Shown piece by piece: positions 35,236-44,138 of a stretch of DNA of 64,000 nucleotides. Made by a program: the position numbers and the translations under genes. The stretch spans positions 46,418 to 110,417 of the IMG/VR virus record IMGVR_UViG_3300024298_000006; one strand, given 5' to 3'. The notes below the pieces were generated by a model. That model had not been told where the DNA came from, ran no database searches, and was given only the letters and a program-made list of their open reading frames with translations. This stretch comes from a virus. The stretch's first letter is position 1, and each line of letters starts with the position of its first letter.

Positions 35236-35701
35236 ACACGTAGACCTTTTTAAAGATATGATTCCTGCTGTGGATATGGGCTTAAAAGAGCTTTGGGATG
35301 CCGCCACTGAAGAAGGTCGTAAAGAGATCAAAGGCGACCTGTGGAATCTTAATCGCTATATTAGTAATGTAAAAAGTAACAATTCAGAGTTACAAGAACA
35401 TTACCTAATGACAGTGAATGAATTTTACAATAAGAATTGGGCAGACATTAGTAAGCATCCAAAACTGCAATGGCTTACTCTCGCAATGTGCAGCCATGAA
35501 AGTAAGAAAACACAATTCCACGAGTGGTTACCGTTAAAACGTGAAAAGAATAAGAAAGAAGAATTTTTAGCAGAACTATTTCCTAATATGAAGAGAGCAG
35601 ACATTGAAACACTTGCAGCCATTACCTCAGACAAAGAAATCAAACAATATTGCGAGTCTCTTGGTTGGGATAAAAAAGAAGTCAATGGAATTAAATTATA
35701 A
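35222..35701 (+). CDS. Possible clamp-loader small subunit gp62-like
   Basis: 159 helical residues. KDMIPAVDMGLKELWDAA and the pattern HPKLQWLTLAMCSHES, then FLAELFPNMKRADIETLAAI, resembles cyanophage proteins annotated as gp62, which bridges the gp44 ATPase ring of the sliding-clamp loader. gp44 and gp45 are not in this window, so the call rests on my recollection of the family. Overlaps both neighbours. Confidence 0.5.
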   Translation: MGKNKHVDLFKDMIPAVDMGLKELWDAATEEGRKEIKGDLWNLNRYISNVKSNNSELQEHYLMTVNEFYNKNWADISKHPKLQWLTLAMCSHESKKTQFHEWLPLKREKNKKEEFLAELFPNMKRADIETLAAITSDKEIKQYCESLGWDKKEVNGIKL

Positions 35702-36368
35702 ATGTGAATATTGCGGTAAGTTATTTGCCAAAGAAAAAACTTTGGTAGTTCATATTTGCGAACAAAAACGTCGACATCTTAGCAAAAATGAGAAGCACGT
35801 TCAGATGGGTCTAATGACCTATCAAAAATTCTACGAGATCGCACAAAAAGGGAAAAGTCAAAAATCATTTGACGAATTTGCATCTAGCCCGTACTACACC
35901 GCTTTTATCAAGTTTGGTAGTTTTATGGTTAATACTGCACCAATACATCCAGACAAATTTATTGAATTTGTAATCAAGAGCGGCGTGAAACTTGATCACT
36001 GGTGTAGAGACGAACTCTACGAAACATATGTAAAAGAATTAATTAAAATAGAACCAGCAGACGGAGCCATACAGCGTACAATACAGACTATGATGGACTG
36101 GGGTGAGAAAAACAATTCGTCTTGGGAACATTATTTTGCCTACGTGAATCTTAATCGTGCAACTCACGATATTAAAGAAGGATTGATTAGTCCTTGGGTA
36201 ATTTTAAATACTAAAGAAGGCAAAACAATGCTTCAAAAAATGAACGACGAACAATTAGAAATCGTTGGACAATATATCGATCCTCAGTTTTGGATGCGTA
36301 GATTTAAGTCATTGCCAGCAGACACAGAACTAGTAAAAGATGTTATTAAAGAGGCAAAAATATTATGA
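35685..36368 (+). CDS. Zinc-finger protein conserved in T4-like marine phages
   Basis: 227 residues. The N-terminal C2H2-like finger CEYCGKLFAKEKTLVVHICE is followed by a helical domain with YYTAFIKFGSFMVNTAPIHP and YIDPQFWMRRFKSLPAD. It may bind DNA or RNA; expressed with replication genes. The start at 35685 gives an intact finger at residues 6-28. Confidence 0.65.
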   Translation: MELNYKCEYCGKLFAKEKTLVVHICEQKRRHLSKNEKHVQMGLMTYQKFYEIAQKGKSQKSFDEFASSPYYTAFIKFGSFMVNTAPIHPDKFIEFVIKSGVKLDHWCRDELYETYVKELIKIEPADGAIQRTIQTMMDWGEKNNSSWEHYFAYVNLNRATHDIKEGLISPWVILNTKEGKTMLQKMNDEQLEIVGQYIDPQFWMRRFKSLPADTELVKDVIKEAKIL

Positions 36369-36553
36369 AAGACAATGAAGAATATATTTCAAGAGATGAT
36401 CTTGATATTGAAGTTATGAGCACCTCTGATGAAGAGCCCTGCGTTTATGTTAAATTTTCAAATTTTGCAGACGCTGAAGATGCAGAAGAATATGCAGATT
36501 TTTTAGCAGAAACATTACCTCTATTGTTATTTGAAACTACTAGGATGCAATAA
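36365..36553 (+). CDS. Small acidic phage protein
   Basis: 62 residues with Asp/Glu throughout (FADAEDAEEYADFLAE). ATGA-coupled to the zinc-finger gene. No function recognised. Confidence 0.55.
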   Translation: MKDNEEYISRDDLDIEVMSTSDEEPCVYVKFSNFADAEDAEEYADFLAETLPLLLFETTRMQ

Positions 36554-36554
36554 T

Positions 36555-37133
36555 ATGCCTGATATCGATATTGACTTTGTTGATAGAGACAATGCCTTAA
36601 AACACTTTAAACACGTTAAGGCAAGTCGTATTGACGACGGAAAATTAGTCAAGCACAATACGGGCGTGTATATGCACGAAGTACCTATGAGTTCCCTCGA
36701 AGCAGTATGTGCGGTACCTTACGACAAAGCAGAAGAACAGGGTTATTTTAAAATTGACTTTTTGAATGTAGGTTTATACAAAGGTGTTCGAGACGAAGAA
36801 CATCTTGTACAATTAATGAACACGGAGCCACTATGGGATCTTCTAGAGCAAGACGATTTCGTCAACTTACTCTTTCACGTAAACGGGCATGGTTCTATAT
36901 TAAGGCAAATGAAGCCGACGAGTGTGGAACAACTGGCGGCCATTCTAGCAATGATACGCCCAGCGAAACGTTATCTGATTGGCAAAGATTGGACTACGGT
37001 GATGACGGAAGTTTGGACGAAACCGGAGAATGACGAATACTATTTTAAAAAATCACACGCTACAGCGTATGCGGTAGCTATTGTGGTTCAGATGAATTTA
37101 ATCTGCGAAGGTATTAGTTACGGATTTAGTTAA
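36555..37133 (+). CDS. Miniature DNA polymerase III alpha (DnaE)-like protein
   Basis: 192 residues. Motifs occur in the order found in bacterial DnaE: PDIDIDF (2-8; catalytic Asp pair), KHNTGVYMHEVP (compare KHAGGVVIAP), YFKIDFLNV (about 67-75; third catalytic Asp as in KFDFLGL), IRPAKRYLIG (compare FRPGP) and FKKSHATAYAV (compare FNKSHSAAYAL). PHP, thumb and C-terminal domains are gone. Full DnaE exceeds 1000 residues, so this is a compact relic or a repurposed active-site module. The ATG at 36555 follows the upstream stop by 1 bp. Confidence 0.7.
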   Translation: MPDIDIDFVDRDNALKHFKHVKASRIDDGKLVKHNTGVYMHEVPMSSLEAVCAVPYDKAEEQGYFKIDFLNVGLYKGVRDEEHLVQLMNTEPLWDLLEQDDFVNLLFHVNGHGSILRQMKPTSVEQLAAILAMIRPAKRYLIGKDWTTVMTEVWTKPENDEYYFKKSHATAYAVAIVVQMNLICEGISYGFS

Positions 37134-37501
37134 GAACTTTTTCTGACCAAAGTAATAGATTTTCTTTTAATTCTTTTAACAATGATATCATTTAAACTGG
37201 TACAGGGTCCAAGAATTATTTTAACATCTTTTGTACTAAAGTTTTTAATGACATATTTGAATACAGCAATTTCTTTAAGTAAGAAAATGTTAATAGGAAT
37301 CTGCCTATTAGATTCCCACCACCAGGCTTCGCCCAGTTCTAGAAATCGTTGTTTTTCTGTTTCTGTACGTATTGCAGAGTAGTCGTAAAAGCTAGTTACT
37401 TGTGCATCCTGGTTGATAATGATTCCTACGTACTCTTGATTAACGTGGGTTATAACGCTGATGAACGGAAAGTTTTCTTGTAAGTTAGTTGTTATTCTCA
37501 T
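37130..37501 (-). CDS. Conserved phage protein, convergent to the DnaE-like gene
   Basis: 123 residues; FISVITHVNQEYVGIIINQD, ELGEAWWWESNRQIPINIFL and a basic C-terminus (KRIKRKSITLVRK). Seen in cyanophage-type genomes as far as I recall; function unknown. Overlaps the convergent stop by 4 bp. Confidence 0.6.
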   Translation of the reverse strand: MRITTNLQENFPFISVITHVNQEYVGIIINQDAQVTSFYDYSAIRTETEKQRFLELGEAWWWESNRQIPINIFLLKEIAVFKYVIKNFSTKDVKIILGPCTSLNDIIVKRIKRKSITLVRKSS

Positions 37502-37505
37502 TCGA

Positions 37506-37511
37506 TAAATA
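37506..37511 (+). promoter_or_regulatory. Late-type promoter core for the BppU-like structural gene
   Basis: CGATAAATA is followed 18 nt later by the ATG at 37530, with AAAGG in between as ribosome-binding site. Confidence 0.55.
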
Positions 37512-37529
37512 TGCTAAAGGTCCGTAAAA

Positions 37530-38609
37530 ATGCAATTTAATCCAGTTTATTTATACACAAATAAGTTAGACGTATTTACAAGTCCCTCGGACGCTTGGTC
37601 ATCAGAGAGGTATCGTAAAGTGTACAATCGCAATTTAAAAATATATCGTGGTGTTGATAATCGCATTGACATCCAAGTTCGTAATCCCGATCAAAAAGCC
37701 AGTAACATAACTGGTTCTACTTTGGTATTTAATCTAATTTCTAAAGTGACAAAAGATTTAGTATTACAGAAAGATTTTGACACAATGGATTTATCTACAG
37801 GAAAAGTAACAGTAATTTTAACTGACAACGAATTGTTAAACGTTGATAACGGATTCTACGAATATAGTATTGTTAAAGAAATTAGAGAAACAGTTGATTC
37901 AACAGATTACCGAGTAACTTCTAAGATGCCATTGTATGTTGACAGTCAATACGGACCAACTGGGGTTTTAGAAATCCTAGGTGATGTTTATGGAACTGTA
38001 GAAAGCAGTAAGATAATCAATACCTTTAATTACGTCAATCCATTTACACAAGGAGATACTACTCCTGCTTGGTTTGAAAGCGAAATTATAGATGCAAGAC
38101 CGAAAATAAAAACAGGAAATGCCCTACACACATTTCAATTTTACTCTACTAACTACGACGGATCAGTAATCATACAAGGAAGTCTAGACGATCAAGGAGC
38201 ATCGCCTAGGCACGATAAATGGGTCAATATCGATTCTGTAGATCTAACTGTTGAAAGCTATAAAAACATAATTGGTAATTGGAGTTGGTTTAGAATTAAA
38301 CATATTCCTTCGAGGTCATCTAACACAGCTCAATTTGTTATTAGCCAAACAATGTTATTGAATTATCAGGCATCTGTTTACAGCCCAGGTCAAGGATACC
38401 AAATTGGAGACACAATTACTATACCAGGAAATCAATTAGGCGGTGAACTAGGTACTAATGATCTAGTTATTACAGTCACAGGCGTAAGTCCCGGTGGTGC
38501 AATTGTATCTATAGATTGGACAGGTCTTTCTTATAACGGCGTCAAAACTTTTGTTCTTTCTGGCACAACTTCCGGCATTGGAAGTCTTGACAAAGTTCTC
38601 TATAGATAA
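37530..38609 (+). CDS. Putative baseplate/virion protein with BppU-like N-terminal domain
   Basis: 359 residues. Residues 30-125 (LKIYRGVDNRIDIQVRNPDQ, then GKVTVILTDNELLNVDNGFYEYSI) follow the pattern of a BppU N-terminal-type domain from phage baseplates. A second beta domain (about 195-275) and a Gly-rich tail (SPGQGYQIGDTITIPG) follow. Late promoter upstream. The gene end contains the primase promoter. Confidence 0.6.
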   Translation: MQFNPVYLYTNKLDVFTSPSDAWSSERYRKVYNRNLKIYRGVDNRIDIQVRNPDQKASNITGSTLVFNLISKVTKDLVLQKDFDTMDLSTGKVTVILTDNELLNVDNGFYEYSIVKEIRETVDSTDYRVTSKMPLYVDSQYGPTGVLEILGDVYGTVESSKIINTFNYVNPFTQGDTTPAWFESEIIDARPKIKTGNALHTFQFYSTNYDGSVIIQGSLDDQGASPRHDKWVNIDSVDLTVESYKNIIGNWSWFRIKHIPSRSSNTAQFVISQTMLLNYQASVYSPGQGYQIGDTITIPGNQLGGELGTNDLVITVTGVSPGGAIVSIDWTGLSYNGVKTFVLSGTTSGIGSLDKVLYR

Positions 38610-38615
38610 TATACT
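38587..38615 (+). promoter_or_regulatory. Sigma70-type promoter, leaderless geometry (primase)
   Basis: TTGACA, 17-nt spacer, TATACT, then exactly 6 nt to the ATG at 38622. It sits inside the 3' end of the preceding gene. Confidence 0.85.
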
Positions 38616-38621
38616 ATATCT

Positions 38622-39671
38622 ATGACACTAGTCGTAGATAAATTTCGAACGTTACTTCCTCCGCGAGCCAAACACTCGCCGTCTGGTTGGACATCGTTTA
38701 ACGCCCCTTGTTGCCAGCATCGTGGCCATAGTCCCGATACTCGCAAACGTGGTGGTATTAGGTTTGACGGAAATAGTGTAGTTTATAATTGCTTTAACTG
38801 CAAGTTTTCTACAGGCTGGCAACCAGGGGCACCCTTTGGTGAAAAAATGAAAACACTGGCGCGATGGATGGGCGCCAGTGAAGACCTTATAAAAGATCTA
38901 GTGTTTGAAGCTCTTAAAACAGAAGGTCCCGATTATCACGAATATCATTCAGAAGATAACACCCCAATAAATTTTACAGATAAAGCATTACCAGAAGGTG
39001 CGATGCCTTTGGCAGAATGGGGGAATTTAATAGAAGGCGAAGTTGAAGAACAGATTGGTGAAGACTATTCAAACGTATTAAGATATCTAATCAGCAGAGG
39101 ATATAACAATCCATTTGAATATGATTTTTATTGGAGCCCGGCTCCTGGATATATTGATAGAGTTATTGTTCCTTTTAGATGGGAAGGAAGAATAGTAGGA
39201 AATACAGCTAGAAAAGTTAGAGACGGAAAACCAAAATATCTTTCAGATCAACATCCACATTTTGTATTCAACTTTGACCGTCAAAAAGAAAATCAGAAGT
39301 ATATATTTGTCTGCGAAGGTCCATTTGATGCATTGGCAATAGACGGTGTTGCTCTTCTTACTAACGATATAGCTGAACAACAATCTAGGATAATTAATAG
39401 TCTAGGTGCTGAAGTTATTGTAATTCCGGATCAAGATCAAGCAGGACTAGTATTATTTGACAGAGCTGCCGAATTAAATTGGTCAGTGGCTATGCCTAAC
39501 TGGGACGACGATGTAAAAGACGTTGCAGATGCTGTAAAATCCTACGGAAAATTATTTGTTATTGTTGATGCAATAAAGACAGCACAAAAAGGATCGATTA
39601 AAATTAATATGGCTAAGAAGCAACAAGAACACAAATTGGAGAGACTCGAATATGCTAAAGAAAATACTTAA
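38622..39671 (+). CDS. 61: DNA primase gp61-like
   Basis: 349 residues. An N-terminal zinc-binding domain (PCCQHRGH near 29-36 and CFNCKF near 57-62) is followed by a Toprim core with FVCEGPFDALAI (about 230-241) and VIPDQDQAG (about 265-273). It makes RNA primers for lagging-strand synthesis with helicase gp41, encoded 1.7 kb downstream. Confidence 0.93.
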   Translation: MTLVVDKFRTLLPPRAKHSPSGWTSFNAPCCQHRGHSPDTRKRGGIRFDGNSVVYNCFNCKFSTGWQPGAPFGEKMKTLARWMGASEDLIKDLVFEALKTEGPDYHEYHSEDNTPINFTDKALPEGAMPLAEWGNLIEGEVEEQIGEDYSNVLRYLISRGYNNPFEYDFYWSPAPGYIDRVIVPFRWEGRIVGNTARKVRDGKPKYLSDQHPHFVFNFDRQKENQKYIFVCEGPFDALAIDGVALLTNDIAEQQSRIINSLGAEVIVIPDQDQAGLVLFDRAAELNWSVAMPNWDDDVKDVADAVKSYGKLFVIVDAIKTAQKGSIKINMAKKQQEHKLERLEYAKENT

Positions 39672-39768
39672 TATCATTTTATATCCCTACAGAAAATATC
39701 AAGAACATCAAAGATTTAAAAAACGGATCGCTGAATTAAGAAAACGGGATCCTTTCATTTACAAATGA
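39652..39768 (+). CDS. Very small basic protein ending DPFIYK
   Basis: 38 residues: a hydrophobic start (MLKKILNIILYPYRKY), then a basic helix and KKRIAELRKRDPFIYK (counted within 20 residues). Overlaps primase by 20 bp and the carbamoyltransferase start by 4 bp (ATGA). I recall similar tiny proteins with the same ending in cyanophages; function unknown, possibly membrane-associated. Confidence 0.6.
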   Translation: MLKKILNIILYPYRKYQEHQRFKKRIAELRKRDPFIYK

Positions 39769-40709
39769 TAAGCTGGGGAATAAACGCACTTAATCACGGC
39801 TCTAGTCTTGCCGTGTTTAAAGACGGAAAATTTATTTCAAATACCTTTGATAAGACTGACACGTTAGATACTAAGACTATTACAACTGCTCTACATCACG
39901 GAGCACCTTCGGATATATTTTGGTACGAAAGGCCTTGGATTAAAAAAGCAAGACAGGCCTATGCAGGTCAATGGCATAGAGTCTTTGATTTTCAAGCAAT
40001 ACCTAGTGCCTATATTAGAAGTATACGTGCTAATTATGCAAAGATGCATTATACTCCGCATCACGCAAGTCACGCTGCCGCTGGTTACTATACCAGTCCA
40101 TTTAACCATTGTGCCATTGTTGTGCTTGATGCGATTGGCGAATGGGAATGCGCTACAATATGGGAAGGTAAACACGGCGAAATGAAAAAAGTATGGAGTA
40201 AGACATATCCTAACAGTTTAGGATTATTTTATTCCGCTTTCACTGAGTTAATAGGGCATACTCCTATTCAAGATGAATTTCTTTTACAAAAAGATGCAGA
40301 ACTAGGCGATCCTAACAAATATTATTTTGATGTAAAAGAATATATGGGCAGCGTTATTAATGCGCATCAAAATATGCATCAAGGCATTTGGAATTGGCCG
40401 TATGAAATTACCAATGAAGACAAGGTACACATTGCCGCTGCCGTTCAGGAAGTGTTTGAAGAACAAATTGATATGGTAATGAAAATTGCCAAAGATTTAA
40501 CAGGAGCCGATTGTCTAGTATATATGGGTGGCTGTGCTATGAATAGTCGAGCAAACAAAAAGGTAGTAGAACCAAAATTTAATTACATTTGGTCATTGCC
40601 GCAACCTGGCGATCCTAGTAGCAGTATTGGCGCTGTACTGTATCACACTAAGCAAAGAGTTTGGGATGCAAACCTTGGGGTTGTAAAACATATCGAGATT
40701 CGTGTATAA
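39765..40709 (+). CDS. Carbamoyltransferase (NodU/TobZ family, Kae1-like domain)
   Basis: 314 residues. The N-terminal GINALNHGSSLAVF, metal/ATP motif HHASHAAAGYY (about 97-107), DAIGEWE and GGCAMNSRANKKV are family hallmarks. The C-terminal YrdC-like extension of full enzymes is absent. It transfers a carbamoyl group to a hydroxyl, often on a sugar, so it may finish glycans made by the 21-31 kb cluster. Confidence 0.88.
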   Translation: MISWGINALNHGSSLAVFKDGKFISNTFDKTDTLDTKTITTALHHGAPSDIFWYERPWIKKARQAYAGQWHRVFDFQAIPSAYIRSIRANYAKMHYTPHHASHAAAGYYTSPFNHCAIVVLDAIGEWECATIWEGKHGEMKKVWSKTYPNSLGLFYSAFTELIGHTPIQDEFLLQKDAELGDPNKYYFDVKEYMGSVINAHQNMHQGIWNWPYEITNEDKVHIAAAVQEVFEEQIDMVMKIAKDLTGADCLVYMGGCAMNSRANKKVVEPKFNYIWSLPQPGDPSSSIGAVLYHTKQRVWDANLGVVKHIEIRV

Positions 40710-40710
40710 T
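40681..40710 (+). promoter_or_regulatory. Sigma70-type promoter with leaderless geometry (oxygenase 1)
   Basis: TTGTAA (weak -35), 18-nt spacer, TATAAT (40705-40710), then 6 nt to the ATG at 40717. Confidence 0.55.
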
Positions 40711-40716
40711 AGTATT

Positions 40717-41334
40717 ATGTTGAGTACAGAAAAAAAATTTACTAGCGGAAATCAATGGATCATCGATTCGGAATATCCTAACTATAAAAATTTGTATAAA
40801 TTTTTATTGCCTAGTAACGAGCAAGAATATAGTTCCGAGACATCGGCGCATTTTGCAAAACAATATCCATTGTGGAGAGATCCTAATCTTTCTGACGAAT
40901 ACTATTCACATAAAAAATTCAATAACGATAATTCTTCAATACCTTGGCAGCAAGAACTCGACAACATTACAAAATGGACTCAGGCAAAATTAATAGAGCA
41001 TCATATCATTAAACAAATCACGCCTGTAATATCTTGGTGGATGGACTATGAGCCAGGTGGCTGGCAGGCGATGCATACGCATAGTGTAAATTGTATTACA
41101 CAGGTAATTTATATGGATGAGCCCAATATTAATGAAAGTACTGCGGCAAAGGATTATACGCCTGGATCAATGTATGCGTTAATGACAGATGGAAAACCAG
41201 TATATATTCCATTTGTTGGATTTCCTGGTAGAAGTATTTTAATGACAGGAGATGTATTTCACGGAGTATATCCTGTTAAGACCACACCAAGAAGATCAAT
41301 TATTATAGATTACATTTACAACAAAAATGATTAA
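40717..41334 (+). CDS. 2-oxoglutarate/Fe(II) oxygenase-like protein 1
   Basis: 205 residues. MHTHSVNCITQVIYM gives the first metal His, and HGVYPVKTTPRRSIIIDYIY the distal His and the Arg that binds 2-oxoglutarate. The usual HxD appears as HxH, so the metal triad needs checking. Substrate unknown; protein or nucleotide hydroxylation are both possible. Overlaps the gp41 start by 8 bp. Confidence 0.7.
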   Translation: MLSTEKKFTSGNQWIIDSEYPNYKNLYKFLLPSNEQEYSSETSAHFAKQYPLWRDPNLSDEYYSHKKFNNDNSSIPWQQELDNITKWTQAKLIEHHIIKQITPVISWWMDYEPGGWQAMHTHSVNCITQVIYMDEPNINESTAAKDYTPGSMYALMTDGKPVYIPFVGFPGRSILMTGDVFHGVYPVKTTPRRSIIIDYIYNKND

Positions 41335-42766
41335 AGACTACGGATACGAACTACAAAAATTATATCTTGAGCTAATGCTAGCAGACGCAGAAGTGTTTGT
41401 ACGTTGCCAAGGTATTTTTGATCACACACTTTTTGACAGAAAATTACAAGATGCAGCAGAGTTTATTAATCTCTATGCAAAAGAATATTCTGTTATGCCT
41501 GACTACGAAATGGTTAATGCATCGTGTAGATCAGATCTTAAAAAGCCAGAAGATATCAAAGAAGGTCACAACGATTGGCTAATGGACGAGTTTGAAAACT
41601 TTACTCGCCATAAGGCATTAGAACGTGCAATTATTAATTCTGCAGATTTACTTGAAAAGAAAGACTACGGTCAAGTAGAATCTATGATTAAAGAAGCAGT
41701 ACAAATTTCTTTAACTAAAGATCTAGGCACTGATTATTTTGAAGATCCTAGACAGCGATTAATGCGTATCAAAGACAAGAATGGTCAAATTAGCACAGGC
41801 TGGCCTACTCTTGATCGTAGACTATTTGGAGGAATGAATCGTGGAGAACTTAACATTTTTGCTGGTGGATCAGGTGCAGGTAAATCCCTCTTTCTTGCTA
41901 ACCTTGGCGTGAATTGGTGTCTACAAGGACTTAATGTTTTATATCTAACATTAGAACTTTCAGAAGACCTAGTAGCTATGCGTATTGATGCAATGACTAC
42001 TGGTATTTCAACAAAAGAGATTTTTAAAGATCTAGAAAACGTTGAAATGAAAGTTCGTGTTATTGGTAAGAAGGCTGGTAAACTACAAATCAAATATATG
42101 CCTAGTGGCAAGACTGCCAATGACCTTAGAGCATATATGAAAGAGTTTGAAATCAAAACAGGTGCTAAGATTGATGTATTACTAGTAGATTACTTAGACT
42201 TGTTAATGCCAGCAAGTCGTAAGATTTCAGCAGAAAACTTGTTTATTAAAGACAAGTATGTTTCTGAAGAATTACGCAACCTAGCAATGGAAAAACAATG
42301 TATTCTAGTTACTGCGGCACAGTTGAACCGTGGTGCTGTTGAAGAAGTTGAATTTGACCACAGTCATATTTCAGGCGGTCTTTCTAAGATTCAAACAGCA
42401 GATAACGTGTTTGGTATCTTTACGTCACGTGCTATGCGTGAGCGTGGACGTTATCAAATACAATTAATGAAAACTCGTTCTAGTTCAGGTGTAGGACAAA
42501 AGGTAGATCTAGAGTTTAATCTAGAAACGCTTAAGATTAGCGATTTGCCCGAAGATGAACAAGAGTCGCATAACGGAGCAAATAGAGGCACAAGCAGTAT
42601 CATTGACAGCATTAAACGTAAAACAGAAATTAATAAAGTAGATCCAGAAACAGGCGAAATAGATCCAACCCAAGGCGCTAGCATAGGCAAAGTTCGAGCA
42701 AATGTAGGTTCGTCAAAACTACGTGAAATCTTGAACAGTATGGGTGGTGATGATGAAGACATCTAA
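41327..42766 (+). CDS. 41: Replicative DNA helicase gp41-like (DnaB family)
   Basis: 479 residues. An N-terminal helical domain (to about 150), Walker A GGSGAGKS near 180-187, Walker B VLLVDYLDLL near 285-294, and the arm QLMKTRSSSGVG. The acidic C-terminal end (NSMGGDDEDI) may dock partners. It forms a hexamer at the fork with primase gp61. Confidence 0.95.
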   Translation: MIKDYGYELQKLYLELMLADAEVFVRCQGIFDHTLFDRKLQDAAEFINLYAKEYSVMPDYEMVNASCRSDLKKPEDIKEGHNDWLMDEFENFTRHKALERAIINSADLLEKKDYGQVESMIKEAVQISLTKDLGTDYFEDPRQRLMRIKDKNGQISTGWPTLDRRLFGGMNRGELNIFAGGSGAGKSLFLANLGVNWCLQGLNVLYLTLELSEDLVAMRIDAMTTGISTKEIFKDLENVEMKVRVIGKKAGKLQIKYMPSGKTANDLRAYMKEFEIKTGAKIDVLLVDYLDLLMPASRKISAENLFIKDKYVSEELRNLAMEKQCILVTAAQLNRGAVEEVEFDHSHISGGLSKIQTADNVFGIFTSRAMRERGRYQIQLMKTRSSSGVGQKVDLEFNLETLKISDLPEDEQESHNGANRGTSSIIDSIKRKTEINKVDPETGEIDPTQGASIGKVRANVGSSKLREILNSMGGDDEDI

Positions 42767-42989
42767 GGTAGAGCTGTTAAAGTGGTTACCACACGAGGGC
42801 GAATATATTGAAATCGATTGGCCTAAAGTACACCGTACGATTGGTGTAGATCATACTAAATGGTTGTTAAATCAAAATCATACTAATTGTCAGGTTGTGC
42901 TTGAAAGAAACGATATGTATTGTCGTTTAATAGCAGAATTCTACGATGAACGCACCTTAGCTACTTACTATCTAATGTGGGCTAAATAA
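42753..42989 (+). CDS. Small conserved phage protein after gp41
   Basis: 78 residues; KWLPHEGEYIEIDWPKVHRTIG, then LERNDMYCRLIAEFYD. Start chosen among GTG-GTG-ATG-ATG because GGGTGG sits 6 nt before the second ATG. Function unknown. The stop codon lies in the next gene's late box. Confidence 0.55.
   Translation: MKTSKVELLKWLPHEGEYIEIDWPKVHRTIGVDHTKWLLNQNHTNCQVVLERNDMYCRLIAEFYDERTLATYYLMWAK
42983..42988 (+). promoter_or_regulatory. Late-type promoter core, leaderless geometry
   Basis: GCTAAATA overlaps the upstream stop; ATGAT separates it from the ATG at 42994. Confidence 0.7.
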
Positions 42990-42993
42990 TGAT

Positions 42994-43374
42994 ATGCGAG
43001 CCAAAGAATTTATTAACGAAGCTAGAGAAGGCAGTATCCAAGACGATGTTGCTGATGCACTACCATCAACCTTTTCTATTCCATCATTACAGAACCAAGA
43101 TCCGTACAAACAATACAGATTTGGTATGGCCCTAGCTAGAGCAGGTGGAAGTAAGCCTGCAGATCGAGACCAGTTTTCCCCTAACACTCCTTGGGGCGAA
43201 AACGCTATTGTTGTAGCATATGACAACGAAAGCGAAAAAATGGTCAAGCAGGCAGCAAAAGAAGTTCACGCAGGTGCCGTTAAACTAATTAGCACTCCAA
43301 AATCAACCGAAGCTAAAGATGTTAATATAACAAGTTCTGTAGCAAAGCCAAAACGTAACAAATACGGAGTTTAA
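42994..43374 (+). CDS. Phage protein with capsid-targeting-like N-terminus
   Basis: 126 residues. MRAKEFINEAREG resembles the MK-x-x-EF-x-x-E leader of T4 head-internal proteins. The conserved centre STFSIPSLQNQDPYKQYRFG is followed by a Lys-rich C-terminus. Late promoter. Packaging into the head is inferred, not shown. Confidence 0.5.
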   Translation: MRAKEFINEAREGSIQDDVADALPSTFSIPSLQNQDPYKQYRFGMALARAGGSKPADRDQFSPNTPWGENAIVVAYDNESEKMVKQAAKEVHAGAVKLISTPKSTEAKDVNITSSVAKPKRNKYGV

Positions 43375-43375
43375 T

Positions 43376-44089
43376 ATGCGTTTACGTGAATTAGATGAAT
43401 CTTCAGATTTTGTTACCGTAAACTCAAAACTAAACCCTAAAATTTGGGCAAGTGACAAACTCAATCCAGAAGTTAGAAATAAATTAATTGAAATTGCACA
43501 CGCCTTTGAAGAATTTGTAGGCATTGATCTAGAAGTAGAAGATTACACAATCACCGGATCTAATGCTAATTATACTTGGACACAGTATTCAGATCTAGAT
43601 TTACACATTATCATCCCAGGCACAGCAACAGACGAACAACGTGAATTATTTTCCGCTAAAAAGGCACTTTGGGCAGAACAACACGACATCACTATCAAAG
43701 GCTTGCCCGTAGAATGCTACGTACAAGGCGCAGATGAACCACATCACTCAACAGGCGTTTTTTCTCTGTTAGATGATAAGTGGCTCGTAGAGCCCAAGAA
43801 GGTAAAACCTCAAGTAGACGATGCTGCAATTGAAGCCAAAAAAGATGCAATACTGCGTCAGATCGAACACGCATTATTGAGCAAGGATATCGATAAGTTA
43901 CGCACAGTAAAAGATAAAGTTACACAGATGCGCAAGAGCGGATTGGAACGTGCGGGCGAGTGGTCAGTAGAAAATCTTGTATTCAAAATACTTCGTAACC
44001 TTGGACTTATCGACGAGCTCACTGACAAAATTAGAGAATTGGAAGATCAAGAACTTTCTCTAGAACAGGCTATACAACCGCTTGACTAA
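43376..44089 (+). CDS. Predicted nucleotidyltransferase-fold protein
   Basis: 237 residues. TGSNANYTWTQYSDLDLHII (about 60-80) is the GS-x-DxD core of the polymerase-beta superfamily; the C-terminal 100 residues are helical and charged. It starts MRLRELDESSDF and lies 2 bp after a late gene, so it may also be a head-internal protein. Acceptor and nucleotide unknown. Confidence 0.7.
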   Translation: MRLRELDESSDFVTVNSKLNPKIWASDKLNPEVRNKLIEIAHAFEEFVGIDLEVEDYTITGSNANYTWTQYSDLDLHIIIPGTATDEQRELFSAKKALWAEQHDITIKGLPVECYVQGADEPHHSTGVFSLLDDKWLVEPKKVKPQVDDAAIEAKKDAILRQIEHALLSKDIDKLRTVKDKVTQMRKSGLERAGEWSVENLVFKILRNLGLIDELTDKIRELEDQELSLEQAIQPLD

Positions 44090-44117
44090 TGACATTTTTT
44101 GTCTTATAATATAAATA
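44082..44117 (+). promoter_or_regulatory. Tandem sigma70-type and late promoters
   Basis: TTGACT (44082-44087), 17-nt spacer, TATAAT (44105-44110), overlapped by a perfect T4 late consensus TATAAATA at 44110-44117. The gene could be read in both phases. Confidence 0.75.
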
Positions 44118-44138
44118 CGCATATTATGGGGCACAAAA

